Source: Hydnum rufescens UP504 (lineage: Eukaryota > Basidiomycota > Agaricomycetes > Cantharellales > Hydnaceae). Taken from it: DNA of 64,000 nt. Location of the stretch: contig MU128912.1 of the NCBI GenBank assembly GCA_014904985.1, forward strand, positions 33,368 to 97,367, written 5' to 3'. The notes under the pieces are model-generated. The model did not search any database. It was given only the letters and a program-made list of their open reading frames with translations, and was not told the origin of the DNA. The position numbers were made by a program, and so were the translations under genes. The first letter of the stretch is position 1; each line of letters opens with the position of its first letter. Of the stretch, positions 32,702 through 46,402 are shown piece by piece.

Positions 32702-34639
32702 TGGGCACTTTTCTTCATCCGTCCTCGAGAGGCAGTTTGTGAAGAAGGGCCCATGGGATCGGGGGCAATTATCCCGGCCTCCATTGAAACCCCAGAAGTG
32801 TGGCCAATAAGACTTGCCAATCCTTCTCCAGATTATGGGAAGGAAGGGTTGAGTGCTGCCTGACTGTCGAATGTGTCAACAAATCTGGTTCAGCCCCAGA
32901 TGTGTAGATGGAGACTGTATTCTTTTGTTATTTCATTGGTGGTCGCTACCAGATGGTTGAGATCACACTTGCAAGAATGTTGTATTGGTGTTTTCGAGTT
33001 AGAAAATTAGGATGGGAATATGCGACTAGGGCAATAGTCAATGCTATAATTCATCGGGATGCTTGTAGTTAGAGGAAAGGGTTTATAACCCATAGAGGCT
33101 TGTAGAAAGGAGGCCTTATATGTTCATCCTGGGATGGCTATGGAAAGGTTATCATGTCTGGGTGGCTTGTGAAAGGGCTTTATACGTGTTTGTTTGCATT
33201 GGTTTGTTTACTGATATTGTTATTTTTGTTTAGGTCCTCTGGTCCCAATGAAATGTGGATAAATCTGGGGCACCAGATGGTCCGAGTAGCTTGTTTGGGT
33301 AGTGTCCTGTGTTAGGTATGGTTTTTCTTCCTTCCTTTTTTCTTTCCAAAAGGGACCTATTTTGTATTATTTTATGCTAACTTTTCCCTTGGGATGTGCC
33401 TTGGCAAAAAACTCTAAACCTTAGGTCCTGGGCAACATATCCTGGCCTTTAGTGGATTGTGTACCAAGGGTTTAGCTGTGTCTCAACAAACCCCTGAAGA
33501 TTGAACTTAGCTTCCCGGATGGCTATAGAATAAGCTGTTCTTAGAAGGCAAGGCAGAAGAAAGTTGGAACGCAGTGGGGTTGACGTTGATGTGTTCCCCA
33601 GGATTAGAGGGAGATGAGTTAGTGGATACCAACAAATCTACCAGCCTTTGATACGCCTTTTTCTGAGGTGGCTGTGTTTAAAGAAATGACTCCCCTCGCA
33701 TTGGGGTGAAGTCATAGTGAGTCATAGGAACAAAAAAGAAGTGAAAAGAATAGAGTCATGCATTAAGAGAAAACAAAACAAGAGAAATCCATGGAGGGAT
33801 GTCACCAATTGCTGCTGAGCATGTGGGAATGCTGGAGCATATCACTGACCAGTGGAGCCCCATTCGGAGCGAAATGAAGGATATTTCTGGTCGATAATTG
33901 AGGCCCAGGTCCAATTTAAGGTGTTGTTGCTGGATAAGGACAGTGGCAATGGATGGACGATGCAGAAACAGGCAGTTTATCCATAAAGAACATTCTTTGT
34001 ATCATTGAGGCAGACTGGGAACAATTGTCTGGGCATGGGTTCGAGGCACGATCAGATGCAACTGACAGAAAATTCAAAGATACTGGATGGCGGTGTGGAT
34101 TTTCTGAACCACATTCTCTGTAGATTTCAGGGTTATTCGTTCTCAGGTGCGAGTGGTGGTAACCCAGTGATGCATATTTATCAATCTGTTCCAGGGGGCA
34201 ATTTCGAAATGGATTGTAATGCCGAAACACGATGGAAATTGTTTTTGACTGAAGATACCCCAGTGATTAGTAAAAATTTCCCTGGACCCTGGGATGCAGT
34301 CCTTCTTGGTCTGGTCCCGACTTGGTGGGTACCCAAGAAAGTGTGAATTGTGGGCTTTCCAAGGATAATGGCTACCTCTCTGAATCAAAAACTGACAAGT
34401 TATGAATGGAATGATTCCATTGGTGTAGCCTGGTAACTTGAATTTCGCAAATTTGTCATGTTGATCATCCCCAAAGCTGGGGTGGTTGATTTTCACATTT
34501 TTCTGATACTGGATGTTACTCTTCCAGTGTTCCTTCAATCCTACTGTTCCCAGTGTAGCCTCAGAAGGAAAGTATGAGGCCTCATTTCCTCCTTTTTTTA
34601 TGTGTTTTTTTTTGTTTTTTTTTATGTTCGTCTATTTTT
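32702..34639. other. Region without recognisable genes
   Basis: About 1.9 kb, AT-richer than its neighbours and with no long open frame on either strand. A T-rich stretch with short T-runs (34590-34640) directly precedes the second duplication copy. I see no TIR or LTR boundary. Confidence 0.45.
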
Positions 34640-36680
34640 GACACTTAGAGATCTTTGTCTCCGCTCGATATGATCGCTTAGAAAGAGTTTGTTGTGTGGT
34701 GTGCTGGTCAAGCTGTAGGACTCCAGGGCGCTCTGAGTAATGTGATCCTTCCCATTCGACCGGAAATCATCCGCAATGCCTCTTTTTTCGACGTTGATTT
34801 GCTATCATACACTTACAAGGATTTCGACGCGTTGCGTGGGCTCGTTATGGATTACATTCGGGTTGCATACAAATACGGCGCCTTTGCATGTATGATGATG
34901 CACTGGTGTATCGATCGCATGGTCTCTGAAAATTCAGACCCCCGTGCTTATTTTGGTGTGGACGACGATCTAATGGGTGCCGTGTATGTCCATTCAACGG
35001 AAGGTCCTTGGCTCCAAGACCTCCTCCATCATGGAGTCCCTGTGTGGGGTATCTGGCTCGGACAGCGTGGCATAGATGTTAAGCTTATGCATGGCCTTCG
35101 TCGCAATTCTCCTGATGGCAATCAGTCCGGTGGCATCCCAGATGAAGCCAAAAGGAAGATGGTCGCTCACAATGTTTATGTCCAGGCTCCTCGTGGAGCA
35201 CAACTGTCCTGATCCTTGGATCATCGCCCCTCATCGTTATCCTGGAGTCCTTCCTGATGAACCCATGGAAGATATAGTCCTGCGCTACATTATCAGGAAC
35301 GATTCTCCGATTCTTGGGACTGGTTCTCTAACTCCTAATCCATCTATGATGTATCGCCTGAAGAGTACCTTTCGGCTACAGTCCTTTTACTCCGGTTCGT
35401 GCTTCCGGGGATCATCCTGTGACGGGGACGCGAGATATTCTTGGAAAGCTCACGGGATTCGGATCCTGAGGATGAAAGTTCGGGTTCCGATTCGCCCTGT
35501 ACATGTTCAGCCTATAAGAGGCGAAGACAGACGCAGAGTACGATCAACGGGTTGTCATTGCAACTGCGAAGAAGAGGAAAGCGAAGGAGGCTGCCAATAA
35601 GACGCAAGAGGCAGCTCGCCAGTTGATGAAGCGAGCCCATAATGGTGACGAGGAGGCTCTACTCGATATAAAGCTGTCGGCGGGCAGCTGCCCAGGGCAA
35701 AAAGGCAAAATCTCTCAGCCCTTTTGATGCATGCCTCGTTATAGAATGGAGGGATCCTCGCAATGTGCAAGCGAATGCGATTCGGAAGGAGAAGAAGCTT
35801 CGGGCACGAGCAAGGCGTTATGGTTGGGATGTTGACGAGACTCTTGGAGCTAGCACTAGCTCAGGCTTGGCGAGTGCACATCCAAGCACTCATCAGGCTG
35901 CCTCGTCCCATCATCCCCCTTCGAGATCTCCCCTTCGTGTCCTGATACCCCCTCCTAGCGCACCTCCACCTCCACCTCGCACACCGACACCACCTCGCGT
36001 TCCTACGCCCATCGCGAGTCTACACCCCCCTCCTCGCATACCAACACCACGTCCCCGCATGCCTACGCCCCCTCGCGTGCCAACATCCCCTCCTCAGGAG
36101 CCGACGCCTCGGAAATCGACACTCGCACCTTGCGAGTTGACCCCCCCACCTCACGAGTTGACTCCCCCCCCTTGTGAGTTGACCCCCCTCCCACCTCGCG
36201 AATTGACTCCCACCCTCCTCGGAATGATCTCCCCCCCGCTCGTGAGTTGATGGCCCCCCCCCCGGCCTCGTGAGTTGACGCCCCCCCCCCCCCCACGAGT
36301 TGACCCCTCCCCGCACCCTCGCGAATGACCCCCCGCCTCGTGAGTTGACGCCCCTGCCTCCATGAGTTGAACGCCCCCGGCCAATCCCGAATGAGTTGGA
36401 CCCCCCACCCGTCGTGAGTTGACTTCCTCCAGCCTCCACCCGACGTTGACGCCCCCAGCCCCGTGCACCGTGAACCCAAGTCCTCAGCTGGCTGACCCCC
36501 CCCCTCGATGTCTCGGACGCGTGATGAGCGAGCAGAGGGACCTCATAAGAGGGTAGGAGTAGTGAAGTACTATCCTTTTGTCTCAGAGTGTCTCTGTGGT
36601 ACCCAAGGGACAATCAAGTGCCTTATCATTCATCCCGCTTGGGCCTTCAACCAGGCAACTCTAGGTCAGATGATCACCCC
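34640..36680 (+). pseudogene. Proline-repeat protein, truncated copy 2
   Basis: Lacks exons 1-2 and the start of exon 3. Reads through the C-run that breaks copy 1 (ENSDPRAYFGVDDDLMG), but is itself shifted by an extra A near 35185, an extra T near 35371, an extra C near 35426 and others up to about 35675. The Pro/Arg/Thr tail (PTPPRVPTP, PRELTP) and the YYPFVS block after the minisatellite remain visible. With no start and several frame breaks it is unlikely to be functional. Confidence 0.7.
36110..36490 (+). repeat. Coding minisatellite, copy 2
   Basis: Irregular units on GAGTTGACNCCCC with longer C-runs than copy 1 (for example near 36284-36294). Same location within the gene as 30640-30960. 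Confidence 0.75.
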
Positions 36681-38325
36681 TCACTCTGCTCTTATCTCCC
36701 GCTCCCTTCTTTGTTCCCAATATGTCTCATCTCGCTCCTGTTCTCCATCCTCGCTCCACCGTTCTCGTCCTCCTGCCCATTCTCGTCCTCGGCCTCCGTT
36801 CTCATCCCTGCTCCGCCTACTCTCCCGTCTCGCACACCGTTCCGTCTCTACACCCAATTCTCCCCGCGATATCGCACCGCTCCCCCCGCCGAAATTGCAC
36901 CACTCCCAAAGATACACACCGCAGCCCTCCGATATCCGCACCCGCTCCACAATATCGCAACCCCACGCATCCCCCGCCGATATCGATTCTCGCTCTCGAG
37001 CCTCTGTTCGATCCTGCTCCTCGGACCGCATCACACCCACCGCTCCCGTCTCGTCTCCCATTTCCTGAAATTGGACTCAGAACTCATTCCCTCAAGTCCC
37101 GTATGCGGACCTCCGCGATACGGTACAAACAGGAACCGTCACCACGGCGGGGGGTCAATCCTTTTTTCACACCTTCACCGGGTCGCGCGTCCAGAATGTA
37201 TTGGTGGGACCAACCCAGCGGCTTCACTTCTGTGGGCGTTATGGGCGCTCGATGCGTTGTAGAGAGGGAGGAAGCAGACATTGGTGAGAATTCTGCCGTA
37301 CTTTCACGTGAGGGAGCGAGTTCTCACACAGCGCGCACGGGGACATACTCCAGCCGCAAGGCTGGCTCTTTCGCGGCAATCGGGGTTTCAAGGTCATGGT
37401 GGTTATGTGTGCGTCCTGGCTGGCCAGGGTCACGGATCTCTGGGCCAGCTGCAGCTTAGTGGGTCCACCGTAATGTCTTGGTGCCTCAGCAACCAGGTGG
37501 CAGCACCAGGGACACATACGACGCGCTTTTAATTGCGCTGTTTTGCTCAACTGCCTTAGTGGACCGCCCCCTAAGTTCTGATGCCATCAGCGCCACAGCG
37601 GCGGTGTCGCAGAGGAGGAGATCACCTCCATACTCCACCAGATGGGGAACCGTAAATGGGCATCATCATCTCTGGGCCTGATATACAAGGCTCACAACAC
37701 TGAACGTATGGGCTGCTCTGTAACCAAACACAGTGACATTGCAGCCTCGCATGGAAGCGCAAGAAGGGCAAGGTTTGATTCAGCTTCCTATAAAGAGCCA
37801 GCCACCACCACGATGAAAACATGAAGGTGACTTGTGGAGATGGGCCCGCAACCTCGTGCGGGCCGAGGTTCCACGACAATGTCCACGATCGATGCTGTCA
37901 CCATGGCCGTCCTAGCATACAACTGGGTTGCAGGGATTTAGAATATATCGATCAGGTATAATGCCTCATGGCTCTGCAGCCAGCAGGAACTGGCAACAAT
38001 CTTTTGGGCAACTAGCACCTCCCTTTGATTAAGGACAAAGATTATAGGTCTCCGATACCAGGGAGTACTTGTCTCCAACTATGACGCAGTATCCGCCAAA
38101 TCGTTGGCCCGTTAATACCTAGGGGACCTGAGCGCGCTGCGCGGGGTCGCTGGCAGCTGCTTAACGTCGCCTCCAGTCGTCGAATTTGACACTCGCGTGG
38201 TTGGTGGGCCCGGCTCACCCCAATTGCCCATACCAAACTGTTGATCTTCCCATCTTCATCGAATTGGAGATGATGACTGCTGCCCTAAAGCATCGCATGA
38301 TGAGTGTTGGGTTCGTGACAATGAT

Positions 38326-39067
38326 GTGGCCTACCCTCGGGAACTGTGACACCCCATGCAGTATTCGTCAGATCTGTCGGTTGGTAAATGAGGGTCCGCG
38401 CAACACTTGGGCAGCCCAATTCCTACTGTCCAGTATGAATTCTTTGATTGCGAAGTCTCTCCTGTTTTTGTGTATCAACGGATTTGAACCCTCGAGCACC
38501 CCGAATACTCCAAAACCCGCTGAGCCTCCTTGCCCTCGTAATCTTTTGTCCTTCTCCACGTTCTTTTCCTTTGTGTATCTCTAATAAGAGTAAGTTAATA
38601 TCATATAGGGGTAAAGTTTAATTCCTATACACGTTGCAATGCTATTCAGCATGCTGCCAGTGCCGAGTTTTTTCCCATCGAACACTTTACACCCACCCGA
38701 CCGCGTAGTTGAAGAAGTACTCAGCCTTGCGTTGGATGCTTTAGGCTACGTGCTTGATGCTGTTAACTGTGTGTGTATTCTGTGCCAGTAAAGTGATATT
38801 GCCTTGCTTCTCCATTGTCTCCTCTCTCCGTTGGTCTCCCGCCATTCTCTTGTCTCCCACCCTCTCTGGTCTCCCATAAACTGGCAGCTTTTTTGTTCGA
38901 CCTGTGACGTACAATCTACCTTGCGTAATCTGTATTTAGCCTGTAGGACTTCTCCCCCCACGAGTCACAATATCTTTGCGGAGAAAATGTGATGGTCAGG
39001 CTTCTTAAGCTCCCTCCCACAATTTACTTCACATTGCCTGTTCAATACTCGCAGCTACTGCGTAATC
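38326..39067. other. Intergenic segment
   Basis: No gene recognised. Short CTCTCTGGTCTCCC-type words occur near 38815-38880. Confidence 0.35.
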
Positions 39068-40850
39068 ATGATGAATGCGCCGGTACGGACCCGCTCTCGC
39101 GCACCCTACGCTCCATGTACCAGATCCCACCAAGACCTGAGTCTCCCGGAAGCCTCCCACCCCTTCGCTCTCATCATTCTAATACCAGAAGTACCAAGGC
39201 CTTGGCTTCTAAATCTCGCACCAAAGCTCCACCCAAGATCGGCCCCAAGTCTAGAGTCCCTCAAAAAACACGCTCTATTGATCCCCCGAGACCTCTTCCG
39301 AGTCCGACGAAGAAGATGCGGACCCGCCTACTACATTGAAAGATCCCAAGTCTCGCGCCAGGATTGGAGCTGGGCCCGCGGTGCCTCAGGGGGAATCCAG
39401 TGTCTCTCAGGGTGCCGGGAGTGATACCCAATCTCGTGATGGAGCTGATGATGATGCAACTCGGCGACCGTCGCGTCTTGTCGTCGAAATCGATTCGCGG
39501 TCGACTCGTCCTTCAAATCCGAACTCACATGTATCTGTGGGCAGCAAGGTACTCCTCATCAGTCGAGTATGTCTCTGTCCCTCCAGCGTCGGGCCGAGTC
39601 CCAGAGCACACAAGCGCATGGCTTTTCACCTCCACCCTCGTCCTCTCGTACATCACCTTCCCCTCCTGTTTTGCTTCCTCAGTCGCCCCCTCTGCCCTCG
39701 TTCTCATCGCCACGTTTGACCACTCAGACTGCTCTCGACAATACTCGTAACATGGATCCCGATCATGTTGATGATAATGAGGGCATGCACCTTGGTGGGC
39801 GGTTCAGTGCCGAACAGGTAGCCTGGGCTCAAAACCGATGTATCGAGTTCCTTGCGGACTTGGATGCAAAGGCAAAAGAGTGGAAACGAAGTCCTGAATC
39901 CGTTAGGCGCATTGCCTTGGCGGCAGCCCCGTCGAAATTCCAGCGAAATGGAAATGCGTGGAATGCCTTCCAGTCTTCGTATCGCCAGTCAAATCCAAAC
40001 CTCGATTCTTCAGGTATGCCTACCCACATTTACATGGCCGTTCTTGCGCTGACAATCTTATACGCAGTCTCTGCCTCTGAATACACAAGTAATGTGGTTC
40101 GGCCGGCATACCTTAAGCTTATCGAGTCTTTTGGAGGCGAGGACTCTGATACTTGGGCAGCAGAAGCCACAAGGCTCATCGCGGAACATGATGGTGTGAA
40201 GGCTGCTGCTGCGAAACAGATTGCGCAGTCAGGAGGGGATATCGCTCGGATTATGTCTGCTCAGAAGGAAAAATGGCAACACATGATGATCGCACATGGC
40301 TTGCCCTGCACCGATGGATGGCATGCGATGTTTCATTATGGGTTTAGCGCCCGGTAACGCTGCATCCCTGCTTGCCTCATCCCGCGCAACAATGACATGG
40401 GCGGCTGGGATCTACTGAGATGTCTAAATGGTTTAACGCCAAATTCTCGCATGGCTGCCGAAGATTTCTGATATATATTGTTTCATTCTTTCGAAACGTT
40501 TCAGCCACGAGCATTGCGCGGAGTTTACGGCTGGAGGATCCCAGAAGAAGAGAGCATTTGATCTCAGCAAGCCTCTACAGACCCGCGACAGCTGCTCAGG
40601 GCATGCTTGCGTGCCCTATTCAGGCCATACGCTTGGAATTTTCGCGTCTTCCCATGGCATGAACTTGCGGTGAAGGATTTATCGAGCACAAACTCGTACT
40701 CAGGAATTTTTGGCCCAATGCCCAGTTCCAAACTTCACGTTCTGAGTATAGGTGATCACTATGCGAACGTCACATTTGAGGGGCCTTATACTCGCGCTTC
40801 AGGATACAATCCTGGAGGAGGAAGGTACAAACTCAGCAGCCTCGATTGAT
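39068..40850 (+). CDS. Cargo protein paralogue, 'WNxF/FPW' family (possible frame break)
   Basis: N-terminal disordered Pro/Arg/Ser-rich exon, then 39587-40013 and 40068-40357 spliced in frame (introns 39549-39586 and 40014-40067). Blocks: GRFSAEQVAWAQNRCIEFLA, NGNAWNAFQSSYRQSNP and EYTSNVVRPAYLKLIESFGG. A later exon near 40600-40720 has FRVFPWHELA with an RNFWPN-like reading in a neighbouring frame. These match the order of NNKWCVWQRLYG and GFPWNSLANF...RNWPS in the gene at 10234-14102, so the two are paralogues. The upstream exon needs a one-base shift at the C-run near 39280-39284 to join SIDPP to ETSSESDEED. Start and 3' end uncertain; function unknown. Confidence 0.5.
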
Positions 40851-42623
40851 TGGCCAGAGGGGATCATCGGATATCCCTTGATGTGATCACAATCGGCGGA
40901 CGTGATATATCGCTTGAAGGGGGCTAGGGATGCTGCCTCCAAGGAAGGTCGCTGGAGGGGAGCTTCGGGTGGTCTGGTTGCTAAGTGGAAGGAATGCCGG
41001 TGATAGTCTCGTTGACGGTGGGGTGACAAAGAAGATACGAGAGTTGTCATTCAGATCCTAAGGAAGGGACAAGAGGGCAAAGGAAGCGGAGTCGACACCG
41101 CTCTCTAGGCCTATATCAACACAAAGTGACAATGGCTGTAGAGAGTGACCCCTCTTGGGCCCTCCGAGGTACATCTTGGAAATGAACTGCAACCACAACC
41201 CAAAGGGCCCCGGCCTCGCGTTTTTCCAACTCACAAGCCTGCTCCCCTCTGTCTCTGGTGTCACCCAGCCCCTCCGCCTCCACTGATACCTCCCAAAGGA
41301 CGCGACTGAGAGGGTGGACTTGTCATATTTCGATCCGGCCTGTTTGATAATACCTTCATGCATTATCCTGGATCTGTGATGGAACCGATGGACCGCAAGC
41401 GACATGATCGCTCCGCAGACTTCTACCTACAACACGATTACCGGAACTGCAGCAACCTGAATGACCTATTTTGGGTCTTTCAATGGGCACCAAACAAGGA
41501 CATGCGGAGATTGGCATGGCATGATTTTGGAGGTCCCAAGCTACATTCGGAGTATGGTCTCAACATGAAATGGTTGCACTAATTCTATGGATGTTACCTG
41601 GGATTGACAGCCTTGGATTATCTACATCATTTCAACAGTGTTGACTTAGTGTCCATGCTCCTCTCGGGTTGATGCCCTTATGCACCTTTAACTTAGTCTC
41701 ATGTTTCTCGCTAACTTGCCTATAGTAACTTCTTAATGCTATAAGTCTACCCTTGCCATAAGTATATGTATAGGTTGGTGCATGTTGCAGGCATGAAGTT
41801 CAGGAGACTGGGGCCCCATTGGGGCCCAACTTGGTCTGGCCGATATGGGTATTTGGCCAATTGGCCCCATGTCGGGAGGGCCTCCCTAGGTACCAAAAAG
41901 TGCCTGGGATTTGGTACCTAAGAAGGTCCTGATATACGGTGGTCCAAGGTGTTACAATGTGGGATGTTTGATGATGCAGGGATGTTTGATGATGGGGAGA
42001 CATTTAAGGATGCAGAATCACTCAAGGGCCCTGGGATGTTGGATAGTGTGGCAGTGTCAGCAGAAGAAGATGCATCATATGCTCTTGTGGATTCAGAAGT
42101 GGAGGGCAACATGGCATGGTTCCTGCCTGGACTATGGTGTTGTTTGGGGTTCTATGCATCTGTTAGCACTGCAGCACATCTATATCTATGAGAGCAAGTC
42201 AAACATACATCATCAATAGGAGGACCTGGTTCTCCAAGAAGACAGTTAGAGGTCATACAACAGTTTGGGTGGTGGAAGACTGGTTAAGCTGTGAATAAGG
42301 CCAGGCCACATGATGGGAAACCACCCCTTTCAGAGATGTGCCTAGTCTACTCATAGTGTAGCCCAGAACATCATGTCAGGGTTGGTTGGTGTACTTGACA
42401 TACATTGGATGGAGTGCTTTGACATTTACAGAATCAGCTGGTTTGACAAGGCAAATGCTAGCAAGAAAAAAGTGAGGAAATGGCAGCCTGGTCAGTCACT
42501 TTTCTGCATCGTATTATGGTATCATGGGCATTTCACTTATCATATCTAACTAGGTCTTTACATGTGGGGGGCCCCAGGTTATGCTTGCTGAAGTCAGGTT
42601 ACAAACCCTGGAAACCTGAGTTC
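40851..42623. other. Region without recognisable genes
   Basis: Short open frames on both strands (for example plus 41358-41582) have no recognisable domain. GGGGCCC-rich words appear near 41810-41880. Confidence 0.4.
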
Positions 42624-42658
42624 AAACCTGAACCTGACCTGTGGTCAGGTTCAGGTTT
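42624..42658. repeat. Perfect 16-bp-arm palindrome
   Basis: AAACCTGAACCTGACC, three-base loop TGT, then GGTCAGGTTCAGGTTT. It lies 22 bp outside the left end of element A1. Could be a terminator hairpin, a recombination relic or chance in a repetitive area. Confidence 0.8.
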
Positions 42659-42707
42659 TGGCCCTCATGGGTGATTTCAGCAACCTGGGTCAGCACAAAA
42701 TGGTAAT

Positions 42708-43415
<708 letters not shown>

Positions 43416-43776
43416 CGTTAGATACAACAAGCTTGCATTTAAATAGTCCAACTAGATGTTTTTAGGTGGGGGCCCCTGGGGCCTCCAGGGGTGATTTTGG
43501 ACCCTCAGACAAGGGGCCCCAGGGGCCCCTGGCTCTGAACTTAGAAAATGACTGGGGCCCCCAGAGGCCTGTGTGAGACTTCACACATCAAACCAAGCTC
43601 CAATGTATAGATCTCAACCAGGGCACTCTCCCACACCACTGTAGTATTATTCTTACATACCCCTCTGGGGTGGTGTGTTTTGTTTATAATCATTTATTTA
43701 GTATTGTTATTATTATTATTATACATATCCTCCCCTGACTCCCAGCCCATCTCTGGCATGATTTTCTGGAGGGGAT

Positions 43777-44090
43777 CTAGAACAACAAATAATAATACAT
43801 TAGTAAAAAGAAAACAAGGGGCCAAAAGAGCAGCAGAAGCTGCTTTTTTGGCCCCTTGTATGTCCTGTAATTAAAAACTTACCAGGTGCTTTGCCCATCA
43901 TCATGTCAGTTGCAGGTGTTTGAGGGCTAGGCCCTCAGGCATGGTTGTCAGCAGCTGTGCCTCCATATTTCATGTGGGGTTTTCACACAGGGAGGGAGAA
44001 GGCACCTAGATTGGTAAATAATACATTAATAAATAAAAAAATGGAGCAGTGCCAAAAGAGCAACTTCTGCTGCTCTTTTGGCACCATCAT
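43777..44090 (-). repeat. A1 left-arm intron-like hairpin modules (first two)
   Basis: Minus strand: module 43777-43882 (donor GTAAGT, acceptor TTCTAG side AGATC) with stem-loop at 43817-43856. The next starts at 44006-44007, has its stem-loop at 44049-44084 (GTGCCAAAAGAGCA...TGCTCTTTTGGCAC), and is interrupted by the LTR element; its donor is found at 60551-60552. Confidence 0.65.
44086..44090 (+). repeat. Target-site duplication ATCAT, left of LTR element
   Basis: ATCAT precedes TGTTAG at 44091; an identical ATCAT follows CTAACA at 60525-60529. Confidence 0.85.
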
Positions 44091-44577
44091 TGTTAGTGGT
44101 GTCTGGAGTCCCTTAGGCCACTTGGCAAACTCACAGGCAGAGTCATAGCTCTTGCCTCCCCTTTTCTCTTTCTTTTCTCTTTCATCCTTATTCAAACCCA
44201 GTGGAAAGCTTCTCCACTGGAGTTTGGTGCTGCCCTGCCTTATAGTTAGATTTGTCTCTTATTACATAATCAGTCTAGTGATAGCCAGCCATGGCAGAGT
44301 CTGAAATGTATCTTTTCCACCATCATCATCTGTCCATCTCGCAGAGTTGCAGACTTACAGATTATGCACTACACACTGTGCGACCCCAGTCTTAATGACT
44401 AAGCCCACCTATTTTGCCCTTGTGGGCATAGAGACTCTTTCCCTCCAAGAGTTACTAACTTGTCGGGCTATACAAAATGGCCATAGTCCTACAGACTGGA
44501 CTAATCCCTTGGACCCAGAACCTCCACCACCTTCCAGTTCCTCCCAATTCCTTAGTTCAGATATGACCAAACTAACA
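44091..44577 (+). repeat. 5' LTR
   Basis: TGTTAG...CTAACA, 487 bp, differs from the 3' LTR at about 14 positions by eye, almost all C/T or G/A. Confidence 0.9.
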
Positions 44578-46394
44578 CTGGTGGAGTGTGTAAGAACTCC
44601 ATTGGCAGGTCCCTACAGGACTGCCCATGGTTCATACTTGGCACCCTCTTCCTCATCCTGCCACCCAGATGCAGATATCCATGATTCGAACGTTTTCCAG
44701 AGCACCTCTAAGTCCTTGATGACTCAACCTCCAATGTCCTCATCCACTTATGGGAATCAGGTGCCTAGCCCCCTGCCTTGCAGGGTGGATACCTCAAGAA
44801 GGGTGGCTACTCCCCTAAAAAAATATGTGGAGTCCATGAGGCCTGAGCCTACTGGCACCACATCTCGATTATGCGAGACTATCCATACTTCACTTGAATG
44901 AGGCAACAAATATAGTCCAACCCGGGCCATGAAGATTGTCTGCACCTGGCTCGACTGGATACTTTATGACCTAGACACAAACTCCACTCATTTCCTCAAC
45001 TGGGTTGTACACGACTCTCATGCAGGGTCCGTTTGCTACAGTTGGACCCAGTGTTGGCACATGCTATCTGGCAGTGCAGACTCATTCTAGAGGAAGCCAT
45101 ACAGGGAACCTCCTTGTTCCATGGAGCTACTACTAGTAATAACTACAGGCCCAGACCATGCAATCTTGAGAGGTCTGACCTTATAACTGGATTCCCCACC
45201 TTGGATCAACTCCAGCTTATGGTCTCCCAGGCAAAATGTCACCTTCGGGATGCCTCGAATATATTGGCCTTCCATCTAAAGGAACCAGCCTCAGCTCAAG
45301 GGAACTATGCTGCCATCAAAGGAATCCACGGTCCTCTAGGTATACCTCAGGACACAGACTCTGGACTAGCATGACTGGTAATGAAGGAAGCCCCAGCCTT
45401 ACATTGTTGCAGAGCCAACCTCCTGGACGTCATTCCTGGTACCAATGGGATCGACCAGAGACTGACTCTGGGATGGGACACTAATTGGACTCCTGAAACA
45501 CTCATATGGCATGAGGCCTCCCCTTGCTGACTGTCCATCAAACTCCAAGAGTCCAGTCTGAAGACCAAGGGTGCCCCAAATCTTGGCACAGACCTGTCCC
45601 AGATTTCGAATTGCACGGATGACTGGACCATGGTTCAGGGTTGTCCTAATACTCATAAGATCGAACCTAAGCATACCATAGGACCCAGATCTAGCATAGG
45701 ACCCATCACTCAGGATGTCACAGTGGTGTTGCCGAAAAATATTGGAATTCCTGTGTTCAAGCTCATTCACAGTTTAGGACTAAAACCAATGTCCGAACCA
45801 CCTAGACCTTTACAGGAATTGTCATGGTCTGATTCATTATCAATAAGGTCGTCCCCAGAACATTCAGACATACGAGGCATCGTGTATTACAGCAAGACTT
45901 ATAGAGTCACAAACCCTGGGTCAGGGATGAAGAACAAGCTTCCCTGTAATGTGTGTCAAGGCCTGGAACTGGAAACCACAGGGGAAGGCCCAATAGTCAA
46001 AGGGAGAACCCTATACAGAGAAAGGATTCACATACCCACACTCGATGGAGAAGCAGATGCTAAAGGGGAAGACTCCGAGCCCGAAATGAGTGGAATGGCC
46101 AGGCTCAAACCCATGGGTCATTGGAATGATGTGGCACTGCCACTTCCACAAGGGGACTTGATCCAATGAAAGGGGCCCCTGCCTTTGAGCCTCACGAGCA
46201 CTTGAAAAGGCTACTTCAAGGTTACCGGAAGGTGGTTGGACTCGACCATCTTTCATCAATGATTCCTAGATGTCTACCTTGTGGCCGGCATTGAATACTG
46301 TATCTCATGTTGCATATGGGGACCACTCAGCATTTTTGTGTATGGACTTAGCCAGCTTATCGCATGAGAACTCACCGATGTCCCAAACAAGTAT
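44578..46394 (+). other. LTR-element interior, left of A2
   Basis: No domain recognised. Open plus-strand frames exist, e.g. 45630-46169. The stretch 45930-46300 is related to 56880-57180 (shared GTGGCACTGCCAC/ATGGCGCTGCCAC and ATTC-TGGATACCTGCC-type wording), so the interior contains diverged internal repeats. Confidence 0.5.
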
Positions 46395-46402
46395 GCTATG
46401 TG
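46395..46402 (+). repeat. 8-bp target-site duplication GCTATGTG, left of A2
   Basis: Identical GCTATGTG at 52574-52581 immediately after the right end of A2. An 8-bp duplication is typical of hAT, P and KDZ-type elements. Confidence 0.9.

Larger units (their letters stand above)
34640..38325 (+). repeat. Segmental duplication, copy 2 (partner 29179-32666)
   Basis: Starts inside exon 3 of the proline-repeat gene and runs beyond its end. The break at 34640 cuts the gene between conserved codons, so copy 2 lacks the first exons. Confidence 0.8.

Noticed and set aside
32702..34639. A gene between the two duplication copies
   Set aside because: Open frames are short, lack any recognisable domain and do not link through plausible introns.
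43440..43560. GGGGCCCC-rich runs as regulatory elements
   Set aside because: They recur at both ends of A1 and A2 as part of the element termini; no separate function can be supported.
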